64,000 bases of DNA from S015-6 sp964479535 (GCA_964479535.1 CAYZMM010000019.1:1-64000), one strand, 5' to 3'; shown: positions 33,193-41,851, numbered from the stretch's first letter. The notes: a model not told the origin generated them from the letters alone. Translations and numbers: made by a program.

Positions 33193-34437
33193 ATGGCGAA
33201 GGACGCGAAGGTCGCCCGGAACATCAAGCCCCTGATGGAATACCGGAACATGGCCTGGAAGTGCTGGAAGTGCGGCTTCTGCCGGATGAGCCACCCGGAC
33301 GAGCAGCACACCCACAAGTACGCGGACAACTGCCCCCGGGGGACCCGTTTCCGGTTCGACTCCTTTTACGGGGTGGGCACCCAGGAACTGGTCCGTGCCC
33401 TCACCTGCGACCCGCCCGAACTGGACATCCAGGACCCTGCGGTGGCCGAGCGAATCCGCCAGATCGTCTACACCTGCACGCAGTGCGGCGCCTGCCAGGT
33501 CAACTGCAACCCGACCAAGCATCTCGAGCCTGCGAATGCCTCGATCGCCCTGAGGAACTGGCTCGTGGAACAGGGTTTCGGCCCCCTGGACGAACACCAG
33601 CCCCTCGTCAAGAGCATCATGAACTACGACAACCCCTGGATGCAGCCCCGGGCGGCCCGGGCGAAGTGGGCGAAGAAGAGGAAGGTCAAGGATGCGGCCA
33701 GGGAGGAGGTGGAGGTCCTCTACTATCCCGGCTGCACCGCCTCCTACGATCCGGTCATCCAGCCGGTGGCCGGGTGGGTGACCGAGGTCCTGGATGCGGC
33801 GGACGTGGATTTCGGCATCCTTGGAAAGAACGAGATCTGCTGCGGGTCCACGGTACTTCGCGTGGGCGCCCTGGATGATTTCAAGAAGATCCGGAAGAAG
33901 AATCTCGAGTCCCTGAACGCCACCTCTGCCAAGACGATCGTCACCGCGTGCGCCGGTTGCTTCAGCACCCTGACCCACGAGTACGAAGAGGACCTGAACG
34001 CAACGGTCAAACACATCGTGGAATTCGTGGACGATCTCATCCAGCAGGGCAGGCTCACCTTCACGAAGAGCCTCGATCTGGAGGTCACCTACCACGACCC
34101 TTGCCACGTGGGAAGATACTGCGATATCTATGAGGCTCCGAGGAACATCCTGAAGGCTCTCCCCGGGGTTACCCTCACCGAGATGCAGCGCATCCGGGAG
34201 TGGAGCTGGTGTTGCGGCGCGGGTGGGGGATGCCGGACCGCCTTCCCCGAGGATATCGCGGGTTTTGCAGCGGAGGCGAGGCTCGAAGAGGCCTCGGAGA
34301 CCGGGGCAAGGACGCTCGTGACCTGCTGCCCCTTTTGCGAGCAGAACCTGGGAGAGAACGCGAAGCGCACCTTCGATCGTTTCGGCATGGAGGTGCGGGA
34401 TATCATGGATCTGGTCTACCGGGCACTCCAGCCATAA
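33193..34437 (+). CDS. CCG-domain iron-sulfur protein (GlpC/HdrD/GlcF-like)
   Basis: The 414-residue protein has an N-terminal ferredoxin-like part (CWKCGFC with a fourth cysteine at 47; CTQCGACQVNCNP) and two cysteine-rich CCG domains (PGCTASYD with EICCGS; HDPCHVGRYC with WCCGAGGG). This is the layout of electron-transfer subunits such as GlpC, GlcF and HdrD, which pass electrons from a flavoprotein to the quinone pool or a disulfide. It is preceded by the tandem FAD oxidase, so the two likely form one dehydrogenase complex. A GGGAGGACAGAG ribosome site precedes the ATG. Confidence 0.9.
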   Translation: MAKDAKVARNIKPLMEYRNMAWKCWKCGFCRMSHPDEQHTHKYADNCPRGTRFRFDSFYGVGTQELVRALTCDPPELDIQDPAVAERIRQIVYTCTQCGACQVNCNPTKHLEPANASIALRNWLVEQGFGPLDEHQPLVKSIMNYDNPWMQPRAARAKWAKKRKVKDAAREEVEVLYYPGCTASYDPVIQPVAGWVTEVLDAADVDFGILGKNEICCGSTVLRVGALDDFKKIRKKNLESLNATSAKTIVTACAGCFSTLTHEYEEDLNATVKHIVEFVDDLIQQGRLTFTKSLDLEVTYHDPCHVGRYCDIYEAPRNILKALPGVTLTEMQRIREWSWCCGAGGGCRTAFPEDIAGFAAEARLEEASETGARTLVTCCPFCEQNLGENAKRTFDRFGMEVRDIMDLVYRALQP

Positions 34438-34453
34438 CCCGCTTACAGGACGA

Positions 34454-35431
34454 ATGAGACAGATATCCCCCACCGTTGCCTTTGCACCGCCGGATCCGGC
34501 CTTTGACAGGAGGTTCGGCCGGATCGTCTTCGGCCTGCTGCTGCTCGCCATCCTCGCCTCGACCTGTGTTCATCACCTGCGACCCGAAATCCTCCAGGTG
34601 CCGGACAACACGGACATTGCCTCCTGGACGAATCCGGCCTTCGAGCAGACGGTTCTGTACGACCGGCTCACCGAGGAGGCCCGAGAGAGGCTTCTTTCCG
34701 AAGGGGTTCCGCAAGGCGACAACCTCCTGTTCCAGTTCCTGGTCATGGACCTGTTCACGATTCTGCTCGGATGGATCTGCTTCCGTCACGCGAACGAGCA
34801 TTTCGGGTTCTGGATGGCCTCCTGCTTCCTGATCGGCTCCTTCGTGTTCACCGGCCTCGAGGAGTCCATGTGGATCCTGCTGGGGCGCTTCCAGCCGGAG
34901 ACCACGTCCAGCCCGGTGGGGGAACCGGTCTACGGAACCTACTGGTTCACCAAGGGGGGCTTCTGGTTCCTGGAAACACCGATCACCGCCTGCATCGGCT
35001 GGTTCTTCATCGCCTACTCCTGCGTGCTCGTGGCCGGAAAGGTCTTCCCGAAGATGGGCCTCGTCGGCAGAGCCACCGTGGGCGGGCTCATCGCCGTGGG
35101 CATCGACCTGTGGATGGACCCGATCGCCACGTCTCCGGAGCTGATGAACTGGGTCTGGGCAAAGGGGGACGTGCTCCTCGTCCTGGGCATTCCGCACACG
35201 AACTTCGTGGGGTGGTTCCTGCTGATCTTCCTGTTCGCCCTCTTCTGGGAGAACCTCCCGCGCTTCGAGCAGAGGTGGGGACGGGCGAAGGCGACCGGCC
35301 TGTTCTATGCGATGATCTTCGCCACCGAGATCGCCATCCTGCTCTTCTTCGTGGTCTGGATTCAGGTTCTGGGCAACCTCTTCTCCCTGGCCGGGATCGA
35401 AGGTGCGGTGGCGATTCCGCAAGGATGGTAG
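34454..35431 (+). CDS. carotenoid-biosynthesis-like (CruF-type) polytopic membrane protein 1
   Basis: A 325-residue protein with about seven membrane helices. The segment AVGIDLWMDPIATSPELMNWVWAKGDVLL, then LGIPHTNFVGWFLL, fits the conserved motif of the carotenoid_synth family (CruF 1',2'-hydratase-like), whose acidic residues sit at membrane edges. It starts 16 bases after the CCG gene and is homologous along its length to the protein at 35677-36681. Whether it hydrates a carotenoid or another isoprenoid is unknown; no phytoene synthase is nearby. Confidence 0.72.
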   Translation: MRQISPTVAFAPPDPAFDRRFGRIVFGLLLLAILASTCVHHLRPEILQVPDNTDIASWTNPAFEQTVLYDRLTEEARERLLSEGVPQGDNLLFQFLVMDLFTILLGWICFRHANEHFGFWMASCFLIGSFVFTGLEESMWILLGRFQPETTSSPVGEPVYGTYWFTKGGFWFLETPITACIGWFFIAYSCVLVAGKVFPKMGLVGRATVGGLIAVGIDLWMDPIATSPELMNWVWAKGDVLLVLGIPHTNFVGWFLLIFLFALFWENLPRFEQRWGRAKATGLFYAMIFATEIAILLFFVVWIQVLGNLFSLAGIEGAVAIPQGW

Positions 35432-35455
35432 CCCCCGCCGTCAAAGGAGCCTTGT

Positions 35456-35653
35456 ATGTGGAACAAGATCTGGAAGAACCGCCTGGAGTTCTACCCGTAT
35501 CTCTCCCTTTTCCTGTTCTGGTTCACGGGCTCCTTTCTGAGTTCCTTTCAGGTCCGGAACCGGCCCGGCATCTTCGCCCTCGGCGTCGTAACGATCCCCT
35601 CGATCCTGCTCGTTGCGATCGCGGCTGTCCGGACATACAGGGAGCTTCCTTAG
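35456..35653 (+). CDS. small two-helix membrane protein
   Basis: A 65-residue protein with two hydrophobic stretches (FYPYLSLFLFWFTGSFLSSF and FALGVVTIPSILLVAIAAV). AAAGGAGCC precedes the ATG. It lies between the two CruF-like paralogues with short gaps, in the same orientation. I recognise no family. It may be an accessory subunit of its neighbours, but only position suggests this. Confidence 0.6.
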   Translation: MWNKIWKNRLEFYPYLSLFLFWFTGSFLSSFQVRNRPGIFALGVVTIPSILLVAIAAVRTYRELP

Positions 35654-35676
35654 CGGGACACAGTCGGGGAGCCGTC

Positions 35677-36681
35677 ATGTTTCCAAGCAGGCCTCCATCT
35701 CGTTGCCCTACCGGTTCCCCTCTCCGATTTGCTTGGGCTCCGTCTCTCCCGCCGTATGCCCGGCGGTTTGGGGTAGTGGCCTTCGGGGTCCTCTTCCTCG
35801 TCATCCTGGCTTCCACCTACCTGCACCATCTGCAGCCGCAGGTTCTTCGGGTCCCGGACAATGGGAACCCGGCCGCATGGAAGAACCCGGCTCCGGACGA
35901 GACCGTTCTGGCGGCGCGCATGACCGAGACGCAGAAGAAACGGTTCCTCGAGGAAGGCGTGCCCTTCGGGCAAGACCTGGCCTTTCCGTTCGCCGCCGAT
36001 CTGTTCACCCTTCTGCTGGGCTGGATCTGCTTTCTTCACGCCCGCAGGCACTACGGCTTCTGGATGGCCTCCTGTTTCCTGATCGGCTCTTTCGTCTTCA
36101 CCGGTCTGGAGGAAACCCTCTGGATCCTGTCGGGGCGGTTCTTCGGGGGAATGGTGAGCAACCCGCTGGGTGAAACGGTTACCGGCACGTACTGGTTCAC
36201 CCGGGGCGGGTGCTGGTTCCTGGAGACCCCGATCGTGGCCTGCATCGGCTGGTTCTTCATCGCCTACACGTGCGTGCTCACAGCGGGAAAGGTCTTCCCG
36301 GACATGGGCCTTCTGGGGCGGGCCTTCGCGGGTGCCGTGATCGCGGTCGGAATCGACCTGTGGATGGACCCGATCCAGACGGCGCCGGAGATCATGGCGT
36401 GGGTGTGGGGCCGGGGAGACGTCCTGTACTTGTTCGGCATCCCCCACTACAACTTCCTCGGCTGGTTCCTTCTGATCTTCCTCTTCGCGATCCTCTGGGA
36501 GAAGCTGCCCGAGATGGAGCAGCAATGGGGACGCCCCGGGGCCACGATTCGCTTCTTCTCCATCATCCTGGGCCTGCCCTTCGGGATTCTCTTCTTCCTG
36601 TGGGCATGGATCTATGGGTTCGGCGTGCTCCTCTCCCTGGCCGGCGTGGAACATGCCTTGCGCATACCCGCCGGCTGGTAG
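35677..36681 (+). CDS. carotenoid-biosynthesis-like (CruF-type) polytopic membrane protein 2
   Basis: The 334-residue protein is a paralogue of 34454-35431, clear from FWMASCFLIGSFVFTGLEE, ETPI-ACIGWFFIAY and IAVGIDLWMDPI in both. It keeps the family motif GIPHYNFLGWFLL. Its first 30 residues (RPPSRCPTGSPLRFAWAPSL) do not match the paralogue; they are encoded by a copy of the REP-like repeat at 20756-20850. The true functional start may therefore be later, near the shared YARRFG segment. Substrate unknown. Confidence 0.72.
   Translation: MFPSRPPSRCPTGSPLRFAWAPSLPPYARRFGVVAFGVLFLVILASTYLHHLQPQVLRVPDNGNPAAWKNPAPDETVLAARMTETQKKRFLEEGVPFGQDLAFPFAADLFTLLLGWICFLHARRHYGFWMASCFLIGSFVFTGLEETLWILSGRFFGGMVSNPLGETVTGTYWFTRGGCWFLETPIVACIGWFFIAYTCVLTAGKVFPDMGLLGRAFAGAVIAVGIDLWMDPIQTAPEIMAWVWGRGDVLYLFGIPHYNFLGWFLLIFLFAILWEKLPEMEQQWGRPGATIRFFSIILGLPFGILFFLWAWIYGFGVLLSLAGVEHALRIPAGW
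35700..35742. repeat. partial copy of REP-like element inside a coding start
   Basis: This stretch matches the left arm of the inverted repeat at 20756-20850 (CGTTGC, CCGGT, CTCTCCGATTTG, TTGGGCTCC in the same order). The right arm is absent. It falls in residues about 8-22 of the CruF-like protein 2, so the repeat seems to have been incorporated into the reading frame. Confidence 0.6.
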
Positions 36682-36706
36682 GCGGTCGGAGGAGGTGAAC
36701 CCTTTG

Positions 36707-37531
36707 TCAATCCAGGCTCCATCGCCGGACCTGCCTGCCCATCATCCGGATGAAGCCCTTGTACAGGAAGGGCGCGAACCGCTTGCAGGTGTAAACGACC
36801 TTCATCTCCGGACCCGGGATGATCAGGGGCTTGTTCCTCTGCACCGCTTTCACGATATCCAGGGCACAGGCCTCCTTGGTGATACCGAGCCAGGACGGCA
36901 GGTCCTCGCCCTTCGGCGCTTCGTCCTTCATGCCCCGCGTCTCCGTGGTGTGGAAGATAGGGGTGCGGACAACCCCGGGGCAGACGACCGTCACCCCGAT
37001 ACCGAAACGGGCCAGCTCGTTCCGGAGCACCTCCGACAACCCGACGAGGCCGAATTTCGTGGTCGAGTAGGCGGACATGCCGGCGCTTCCGATGAGGCCG
37101 GCCGAGGAGGAGATGTTCACGATGTGGCCGCTCTTCCGGTCCAGCATGTGAGGCAGGGCGAAATGAATCCCGTAGATGGGTCCCCAGAGGTTGATGCCCA
37201 CGATCCATTCCCAGTCCTTCAGGCTCAGGTATCGCATCTCGCCGGTGAGGCCCACGCCCGCGTTGTTCATCAGGACGTCGATCCTGCCGAAGGCCTCGAT
37301 CGTCTTCCGGATCATCTCTTCGATCTGCTCCGGGCTGGATACGTCCACCCGGAGAGCCATCGCGCTGCGGCCTTTCGCCTCGACGCCCGACACCGTCTCG
37401 GCCAGTCCCGCCTCGTTCAGATCCGAGACGACGAGGTCGGCTCCCTTGGCAGCGAATTCGATGGCTGTTGCCTGACCGATTCCGCTTGCAGCACCGGTCA
37501 CCACGGCAATCTTGTTCTTCAGGTCGTTCAT
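36707..37531 (-). CDS. short-chain dehydrogenase/reductase (SDR)
   Basis: A 274-residue classical SDR: cofactor loop VVTGAASGIGQA, acidic cofactor discriminator DL, NNAG, catalytic Ser in NISSSAG, and YSTTK. The Asp at the end of the second strand (VSDLN) favours NAD(H). A C-terminal basic segment (KVVYTCKRFAPFLYKGFIRMMGRQVRRW) could attach to membranes, as in lipid-active SDRs. ATG 37531 with GGAGAG upstream is preferred over a start at 37660. It is convergent with the CruF-like operon. Confidence 0.88.
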   Translation of the reverse strand: MNDLKNKIAVVTGAASGIGQATAIEFAAKGADLVVSDLNEAGLAETVSGVEAKGRSAMALRVDVSSPEQIEEMIRKTIEAFGRIDVLMNNAGVGLTGEMRYLSLKDWEWIVGINLWGPIYGIHFALPHMLDRKSGHIVNISSSAGLIGSAGMSAYSTTKFGLVGLSEVLRNELARFGIGVTVVCPGVVRTPIFHTTETRGMKDEAPKGEDLPSWLGITKEACALDIVKAVQRNKPLIIPGPEMKVVYTCKRFAPFLYKGFIRMMGRQVRRWSLD

Positions 37532-37671
37532 GGGCTCTTCTCTCCTGTACAAGGATTGCAGGACGAACAGAGTATAGGAGAGCCGGCCGGCTCGGTCAAC
37601 GGATCCGGCCTGGAAACGAAAGAGGAGCTGCGCTAGAATGGCCGCAAAATCCTGGATCAAGAGGGTTGCTC

Positions 37672-38994
37672 ATGATGCTCTTCACTCCCGAGGAACTCGC
37701 ATCCGAAACCCGCCCCCTTTGCGACCTGGCACTGGAGGCACTCGATCGGGAAAACCTTGACGAGCTGCGCTTCCTGCTCGGGCGAATGTCGGTGGGCCAT
37801 TTCGAGCTCTACTTCGGCTACCTCGACTGGGTCACGCGAATGGGCGGAAAGGTGCTGCAGCACTTCGGCGAGGCGTATTTCGAGGACACCTCGCAACGAA
37901 TCGCCCGGTATCTCATGGCTCCCTACGCAGAGGACCTGAAGGCCGGAAAGGAAAGAGAGACCGCCGCGGCCCTCCTGACCCTCTGGTGCCATAAGCTGGG
38001 CAGGATCGACCCCCTCGGAGAGACGAAGAACGAGGCGGCCTTTTCCCTCGCACCCTGCGGGTCCGGAGGGAGGCTGGTGCTGGGAGGTTTCTACGACAGA
38101 TCGCCGCGGAAGTACCCGTGCCCTTCAGACGGCATGCCCCTGTTCTGCCGGATCTGCCGGCACCTTCAAGCGGCCCTGAACGAACAGGCGGGCAAGGCGT
38201 TCTGGCATGCGGTGCCGGAGAGGAACCGCACCGGATTCTGCCGGATGACCTTCACAAAACATGAAACGAGGGGAACGCTCCTCTTTTCCGTGGAGGAGAC
38301 GTACCGGCTGGTCACGCCGCGTTGTCTGCAGGCACTGAAACGATTGGATGCGAACGGGCAGAGCGACGTGAAGGACCTGCTGCGAGACCAGCACACCGAA
38401 TGGCGTGCCCTGCACGACCTGCTCAACCTCTGGGTGACGGCGCTCTTCTCCGTGGTCTACGAAGAGAAGGGGATGCCGTACCTGTCCGAGCTGGTCTGGG
38501 AAACCTACGTCACCATGTTCGATTCCACCTACCGCATGCACAGCCTGATGGACAGCCGAAGCCTCTTCCGCAATCTGGTGCGGATGTGGTACTACCACCA
38601 GGCAACCTTTCGGGTGACCGAAGAGGAAGACCGGTTCGTCTTCCACCTCGATCCCTGCGGCAGCGGAGGGCGCCTCTACCGTGGGGAGGTGCTGATACCC
38701 GGGGTCTATCCGTACGGAACCGGTTTGCTTCGCGAAAGCCTCGAGCCGGACGACATCACCTTCGGGCGAGCCCCCTTCCCGATCTACTGCATTCACTGTG
38801 CCGCGACGAACCGGGACCAGCTCCAGGGCAAACCCTGGTCCTTCCTGATCGAAGGCGGTGCCATGTCGGACCCCTCGAAGCCGTGCGTTCAATACCTTTA
38901 CAAGAAGGATACGCCTCGCGTTGCAGAGCCCCGTCTCCTCGAACAGGTGGGGCTCACCGAGGCAGGACCTCTCGACAAGGAATACGTGATATGA
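37672..38994 (+). CDS. unknown protein with duplicated PCGSGGRL / CxxC modules
   Basis: The 440-residue soluble protein has an internal duplication: APCGSGGRLVLGGFY with a later FCRICRH (about residues 127-165), and DPCGSGGRLYRGE with a later YCIHCAATN (about 333-385). The spacing of a CGSGGRL box and a CxxC pair is kept in both halves, which suggests two metal sites or two related domains. The CGSGG box recalls the SEC-C zinc motif, but the context differs. I do not recognise the family. AGAGGG precedes the first of two ATG codons, and the next gene overlaps by ATGA. Confidence 0.65.
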   Translation: MMLFTPEELASETRPLCDLALEALDRENLDELRFLLGRMSVGHFELYFGYLDWVTRMGGKVLQHFGEAYFEDTSQRIARYLMAPYAEDLKAGKERETAAALLTLWCHKLGRIDPLGETKNEAAFSLAPCGSGGRLVLGGFYDRSPRKYPCPSDGMPLFCRICRHLQAALNEQAGKAFWHAVPERNRTGFCRMTFTKHETRGTLLFSVEETYRLVTPRCLQALKRLDANGQSDVKDLLRDQHTEWRALHDLLNLWVTALFSVVYEEKGMPYLSELVWETYVTMFDSTYRMHSLMDSRSLFRNLVRMWYYHQATFRVTEEEDRFVFHLDPCGSGGRLYRGEVLIPGVYPYGTGLLRESLEPDDITFGRAPFPIYCIHCAATNRDQLQGKPWSFLIEGGAMSDPSKPCVQYLYKKDTPRVAEPRLLEQVGLTEAGPLDKEYVI

Positions 38995-39263
38995 GCCTCC
39001 TCAGCCAGCTCGTCGGTACGTTCCTCATGTTTCTCGGCTTCATCGGAATCGTCTCCGGAGCCCTCCTCCACCGCATGAAGCAGGAAGACCTGGGAAAGAT
39101 GTACATGACGGCCACCATGACGGCAGGGGGCGAGATGTCGGACTCGCCCGTGGTCCGCTTCCTGACGCAGATCAGGGGCAACGACGCACTGAAGCGGAAA
39201 TGGGTCCTTCGGCTTCTCCTGGGCGGGCTCCTCACGGCCGTCCTCGGAGCCTGGGTCGCCTGA
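38991..39263 (+). CDS. small membrane protein, 90 aa
   Basis: A 90-residue protein with hydrophobic segments at the N-terminus (QLVGTFLMFLGFIGIVSGALL) and the C-terminus (RLLLGGLLTAVLGAWVA). The start overlaps the stop of the duplicated-CGSGGRL gene as ATGA, so the two are translationally coupled. No family recognised. Confidence 0.65.
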   Translation: MSLLSQLVGTFLMFLGFIGIVSGALLHRMKQEDLGKMYMTATMTAGGEMSDSPVVRFLTQIRGNDALKRKWVLRLLLGGLLTAVLGAWVA

Positions 39264-39276
39264 AAGGAGACAGGAG

Positions 39277-39486
39277 ATGGCCCCGAAGCCGACCGAGACC
39301 TCCCAGCAAGCTGCACGGACCGACCTCGTCTGTCCCGCCTGCGGGGGACCGGTGGTGGCGAGCATAGCCTTCGGCAGCAACTTCTGCGGCGTCCGCACGG
39401 TGGCCGCCTGCGAAAAGGGCTGCAAATGGACCCTCCAGGAGCAGCAGACCATGAACAACGCCGCCAGCGACGAGATGTTCGGTTAG
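39277..39486 (+). CDS. small zinc-ribbon-like protein, 69 aa
   Basis: A 69-residue protein with two cysteine pairs, CPACGG (residue 19) and CEKGCKW (residue 45), with a further Cys at 37, suggesting a small zinc site. GGAGACAGGAG precedes the ATG. It lies 13 bases after the 90-residue membrane protein and 12 before the third carotenoid-like protein. Function unknown. Confidence 0.6.
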   Translation: MAPKPTETSQQAARTDLVCPACGGPVVASIAFGSNFCGVRTVAACEKGCKWTLQEQQTMNNAASDEMFG

Positions 39487-39498
39487 AGGTTAGCGGAG

Positions 39499-40281
39499 AT
39501 GAGGCTCGATTCCTGGGTGCTGGATGTGATTCTGTACGTGTTCTTTCTGTTGATGCTGCGGGAAGGCCGGCTCGTTCTCGGCTGGAAGCGAACCAGCATC
39601 TTCCTGTGGGGCTCCATCCTCTGGACCGCCATCATCGAGAACGCGATGGTCATCCTCGGCGGGTACGACTACTTTGCCTATGCAGACACCTACACCTTCG
39701 GCGGGAAGGTGATCGAGGGATACGCGGGCTGGTTCTCCTGGGTCTTGTTCGTGCCCCTGGCCATCTGCCTCGGCTGGTTTCTGCTCAGTCTGCCCGCGCT
39801 GCTCATTTCCATCCGGCTTCTCGGCGAAAGACGAAGCATATGGATCAAGGCCGCCTTTGCGGGCGTCATGCTCGTCAGCTTCGACATGCTGCTCGACCCC
39901 ATATCCGTTGTGAACGAGTGGTGGCGGTGGACCTCTCCCGGGTACTACCTTCGGGGCGTGACCCTCGGGAACTACATCGGCTGGTTCTTCCTGCTCTTCT
40001 TCTTCGGTGCGGTCTACGAGCGCACGGTCCTGCAGAAGGGAGGATTCGGCTGGCTCGCGTGCGTCGAAGGGAAGCTCTTCGGCGCCGACACGATGGATCT
40101 CTCCGGCCTGGAGATGCAACGGGTCGGAAGGGTATTCTACTTCCGTCTCGCGGCCTTCCTGCCGATCTTCTTTGTCTGCTGCATAGGAGTCTCTTCGGTC
40201 GCCCTCGCTTTTGCGAACAACTGGGGCCCCTTTGACAGCGTCTTTCCGAACACGGTCTTCAAGGCACTCACCGGACCCTGA
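39499..40281 (+). CDS. carotenoid-biosynthesis-like polytopic membrane protein 3
   Basis: A 260-residue membrane protein with six or seven helices. SFDMLLDPISVVNEWWRWTSPGYYLRGV, then LGNYIGWFFLLFFFG, aligns by pattern with the WMDP...NF-GWF motif of the two CruF-like proteins at 34454-36681, though the overall sequence is more distant. AGCGGAG precedes the ATG. It is the third member of this family within 6 kb. Activity unknown. Confidence 0.65.
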   Translation: MRLDSWVLDVILYVFFLLMLREGRLVLGWKRTSIFLWGSILWTAIIENAMVILGGYDYFAYADTYTFGGKVIEGYAGWFSWVLFVPLAICLGWFLLSLPALLISIRLLGERRSIWIKAAFAGVMLVSFDMLLDPISVVNEWWRWTSPGYYLRGVTLGNYIGWFFLLFFFGAVYERTVLQKGGFGWLACVEGKLFGADTMDLSGLEMQRVGRVFYFRLAAFLPIFFVCCIGVSSVALAFANNWGPFDSVFPNTVFKALTGP

Positions 40282-40326
40282 CCCGATCCGAAACAGGACC
40301 GGGCTCCGCCGTGGAGGAGACACAGC

Positions 40327-40593
40327 ATGAGCCGTATGGATGACAACGAGCCGAAGACAGAAGAAACGGCCTTGCGCGCGAAGCTTCGCATGTCCTATCT
40401 TCTGCTCCTCCTCTTCGCCATCCACATGGTGGAGGCCTACATCACCTTCCCCTTCGTGGACCACACGAACACCTTCCAGAATCTGGTGTACGGGTTCCTC
40501 GTGACCGCACCCTTCTACACGATCAACCTCATCTTCATCGGGGTGACGCGCCGGGATCTGGCGAGTCTGCAGAGGCGGAGGGGGGGGGCGTGA
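40327..40593 (+). CDS. small two-helix membrane protein, 88 aa
   Basis: An 88-residue protein with helices MSYLLLLLFAIHMVEAYI and LVYGFLVTAPFYTINLIFI and a basic C-terminus. GGAGGAGA precedes the ATG. Its stop overlaps the GTG start of the acyltransferase gene by four bases (GTGA), so they are coupled. No family recognised. Confidence 0.6.
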   Translation: MSRMDDNEPKTEETALRAKLRMSYLLLLLFAIHMVEAYITFPFVDHTNTFQNLVYGFLVTAPFYTINLIFIGVTRRDLASLQRRRGGA

Positions 40594-41408
40594 ACGCCGA
40601 ACGGATTGCCGCCCGGTTCAACCTGAGGGACCCGGCTCGATACGGAGTGGATATGGGCCCCGGGCCGGACAGCGACTTTCGAGCATCGCGGCGGCTGGTC
40701 ATGTGGTTCGGGCTTCACCTGGCCTGGGGCTTGGTGTTCCGGTTCTACCGATCCTCTCGTTTGGGGTTTGTCGGCCGGGATGTGGAAGACGGCCTGCTCG
40801 CACGGGGCAAGGGAATCATTTACGCCCACTGGCACCAGTACGCCCAGTTCTACTTCTTTCACGCGGGCGGGAAACGGCATCTCATGATGATCAGCCCCAA
40901 GCTCGGCGGCGAGTTCGGGGCCCGCTGTATGGACCGGGTCGGTGTGCTCACCGTACGGGGGTCCTCGACGAAGGTGACCCGGGAGGGGCACCTGAGATAC
41001 AGGGGCGGCAAGGAGGCATTGTCCGCGGTGGTGAGGCTGGTGAAGGAAGAAGGGTTCCATGCAGGGATCACGGCGGACGGCCCGAAGGGACCCGCCTTCC
41101 GTCTCAAGCCCGGCGCCCTCTATCTGGCCAGAGACACCGGGTCCCCGATCCTGGTCCTGACCACCGCCGCACGACCTCGCTTCCGCTTGCCGGGCTGGGA
41201 CCGGATGTGGATGCCCTTCCCTTTTTCCCGGATCATCAACTTCTTCTCCGGCCCCTTCTACGTTCCCCCTGACGCGGACGAAGATCGAATCGAAGAAACC
41301 CGCCTCCGCCTCGAACAGCACATGCAGGACATGACCGCGAAGGCGGTGCGGTACTGGAAAGACGAAGAGACGCGAAGAGAATTCCCCGAACCCGAGTGGA
41401 AGAGCTAG
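40590..41408 (+). CDS. lysophospholipid-acyltransferase-like protein (DUF374)
   Basis: The 272-residue protein has the DUF374/LPLAT pattern: GIIYAHWHQYAQFYFF (the H-x4 catalytic-type histidine region), VGVLTVRGSSTK, then GFHAGITADGPKGPAFRLKPGALYLARDTGSPILV. Family members acylate lipid precursors at the inner membrane. GTG starts the frame, overlapping the previous stop. In context it may act with the preceding membrane proteins on an unusual lipid. Confidence 0.82.
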   Translation: MNAERIAARFNLRDPARYGVDMGPGPDSDFRASRRLVMWFGLHLAWGLVFRFYRSSRLGFVGRDVEDGLLARGKGIIYAHWHQYAQFYFFHAGGKRHLMMISPKLGGEFGARCMDRVGVLTVRGSSTKVTREGHLRYRGGKEALSAVVRLVKEEGFHAGITADGPKGPAFRLKPGALYLARDTGSPILVLTTAARPRFRLPGWDRMWMPFPFSRIINFFSGPFYVPPDADEDRIEETRLRLEQHMQDMTAKAVRYWKDEETRREFPEPEWKS

Positions 41409-41444
41409 CTTCCTCGAGCATCGAACCGTGACATGGATGGCACC

Positions 41445-41819
41445 TCAGTGGTCTACGATGTGATAGCCACGGCTCGTCATACACCTCTGCAGGACATCGT
41501 TGTACTGAAGCTGCTGCTTCCTCCATTCCACCGCCTGCCGGACTTCCAGCTCCTTCTTCTCCTCCGGGCGCATTGGGGGCGTATCGTCGGGGGGCCGGAT
41601 GGAAGGGTCAAAGCCGGTCCTCTGAATCGCGCGTCTGTGACACTCGTAGCGATCCTTGCTCTGCTGTTCCTCTCCGACGCCTTCCTTCTGGAACACGGAA
41701 AGGTCGAGCTGTGCGAAGGCGACCGACACCAGGAACCCGACACTCGCCAGCGAAAACGTGAGCAACGCGAGGCCGACGGTCCTGGTCTTGCCGCCCTCCT
41801 TCACCGCAAATCGAGACAT
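41445..41819 (-). CDS. small membrane-anchored or secreted protein
   Basis: A 124-residue protein with a basic start, a hydrophobic segment (TVGLALLTFSLASVGFLVSVAFAQ) that may be an anchor or signal peptide, and a charged soluble part with two cysteines (YECHRRAIQ, LQRCMTSRG). GGAGGGAAG precedes the ATG. The open frame extends far upstream of this start, but only this part has the composition of a protein; the rest is antisense to the kinase gene. Function unknown. Confidence 0.6.
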   Translation of the reverse strand: MSRFAVKEGGKTRTVGLALLTFSLASVGFLVSVAFAQLDLSVFQKEGVGEEQQSKDRYECHRRAIQRTGFDPSIRPPDDTPPMRPEEKKELEVRQAVEWRKQQLQYNDVLQRCMTSRGYHIVDH

Positions 41820-41851
41820 GGATCTTCCCTCCGGCTCTTCATGGCGATCGC

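Noticed and set aside
34771..35676. 636-residue fusion that reads from the first into the second CruF-like gene
   Set aside because: Its first 300 residues are in the wrong frame of gene 1; only the part from 35677 is protein-like.
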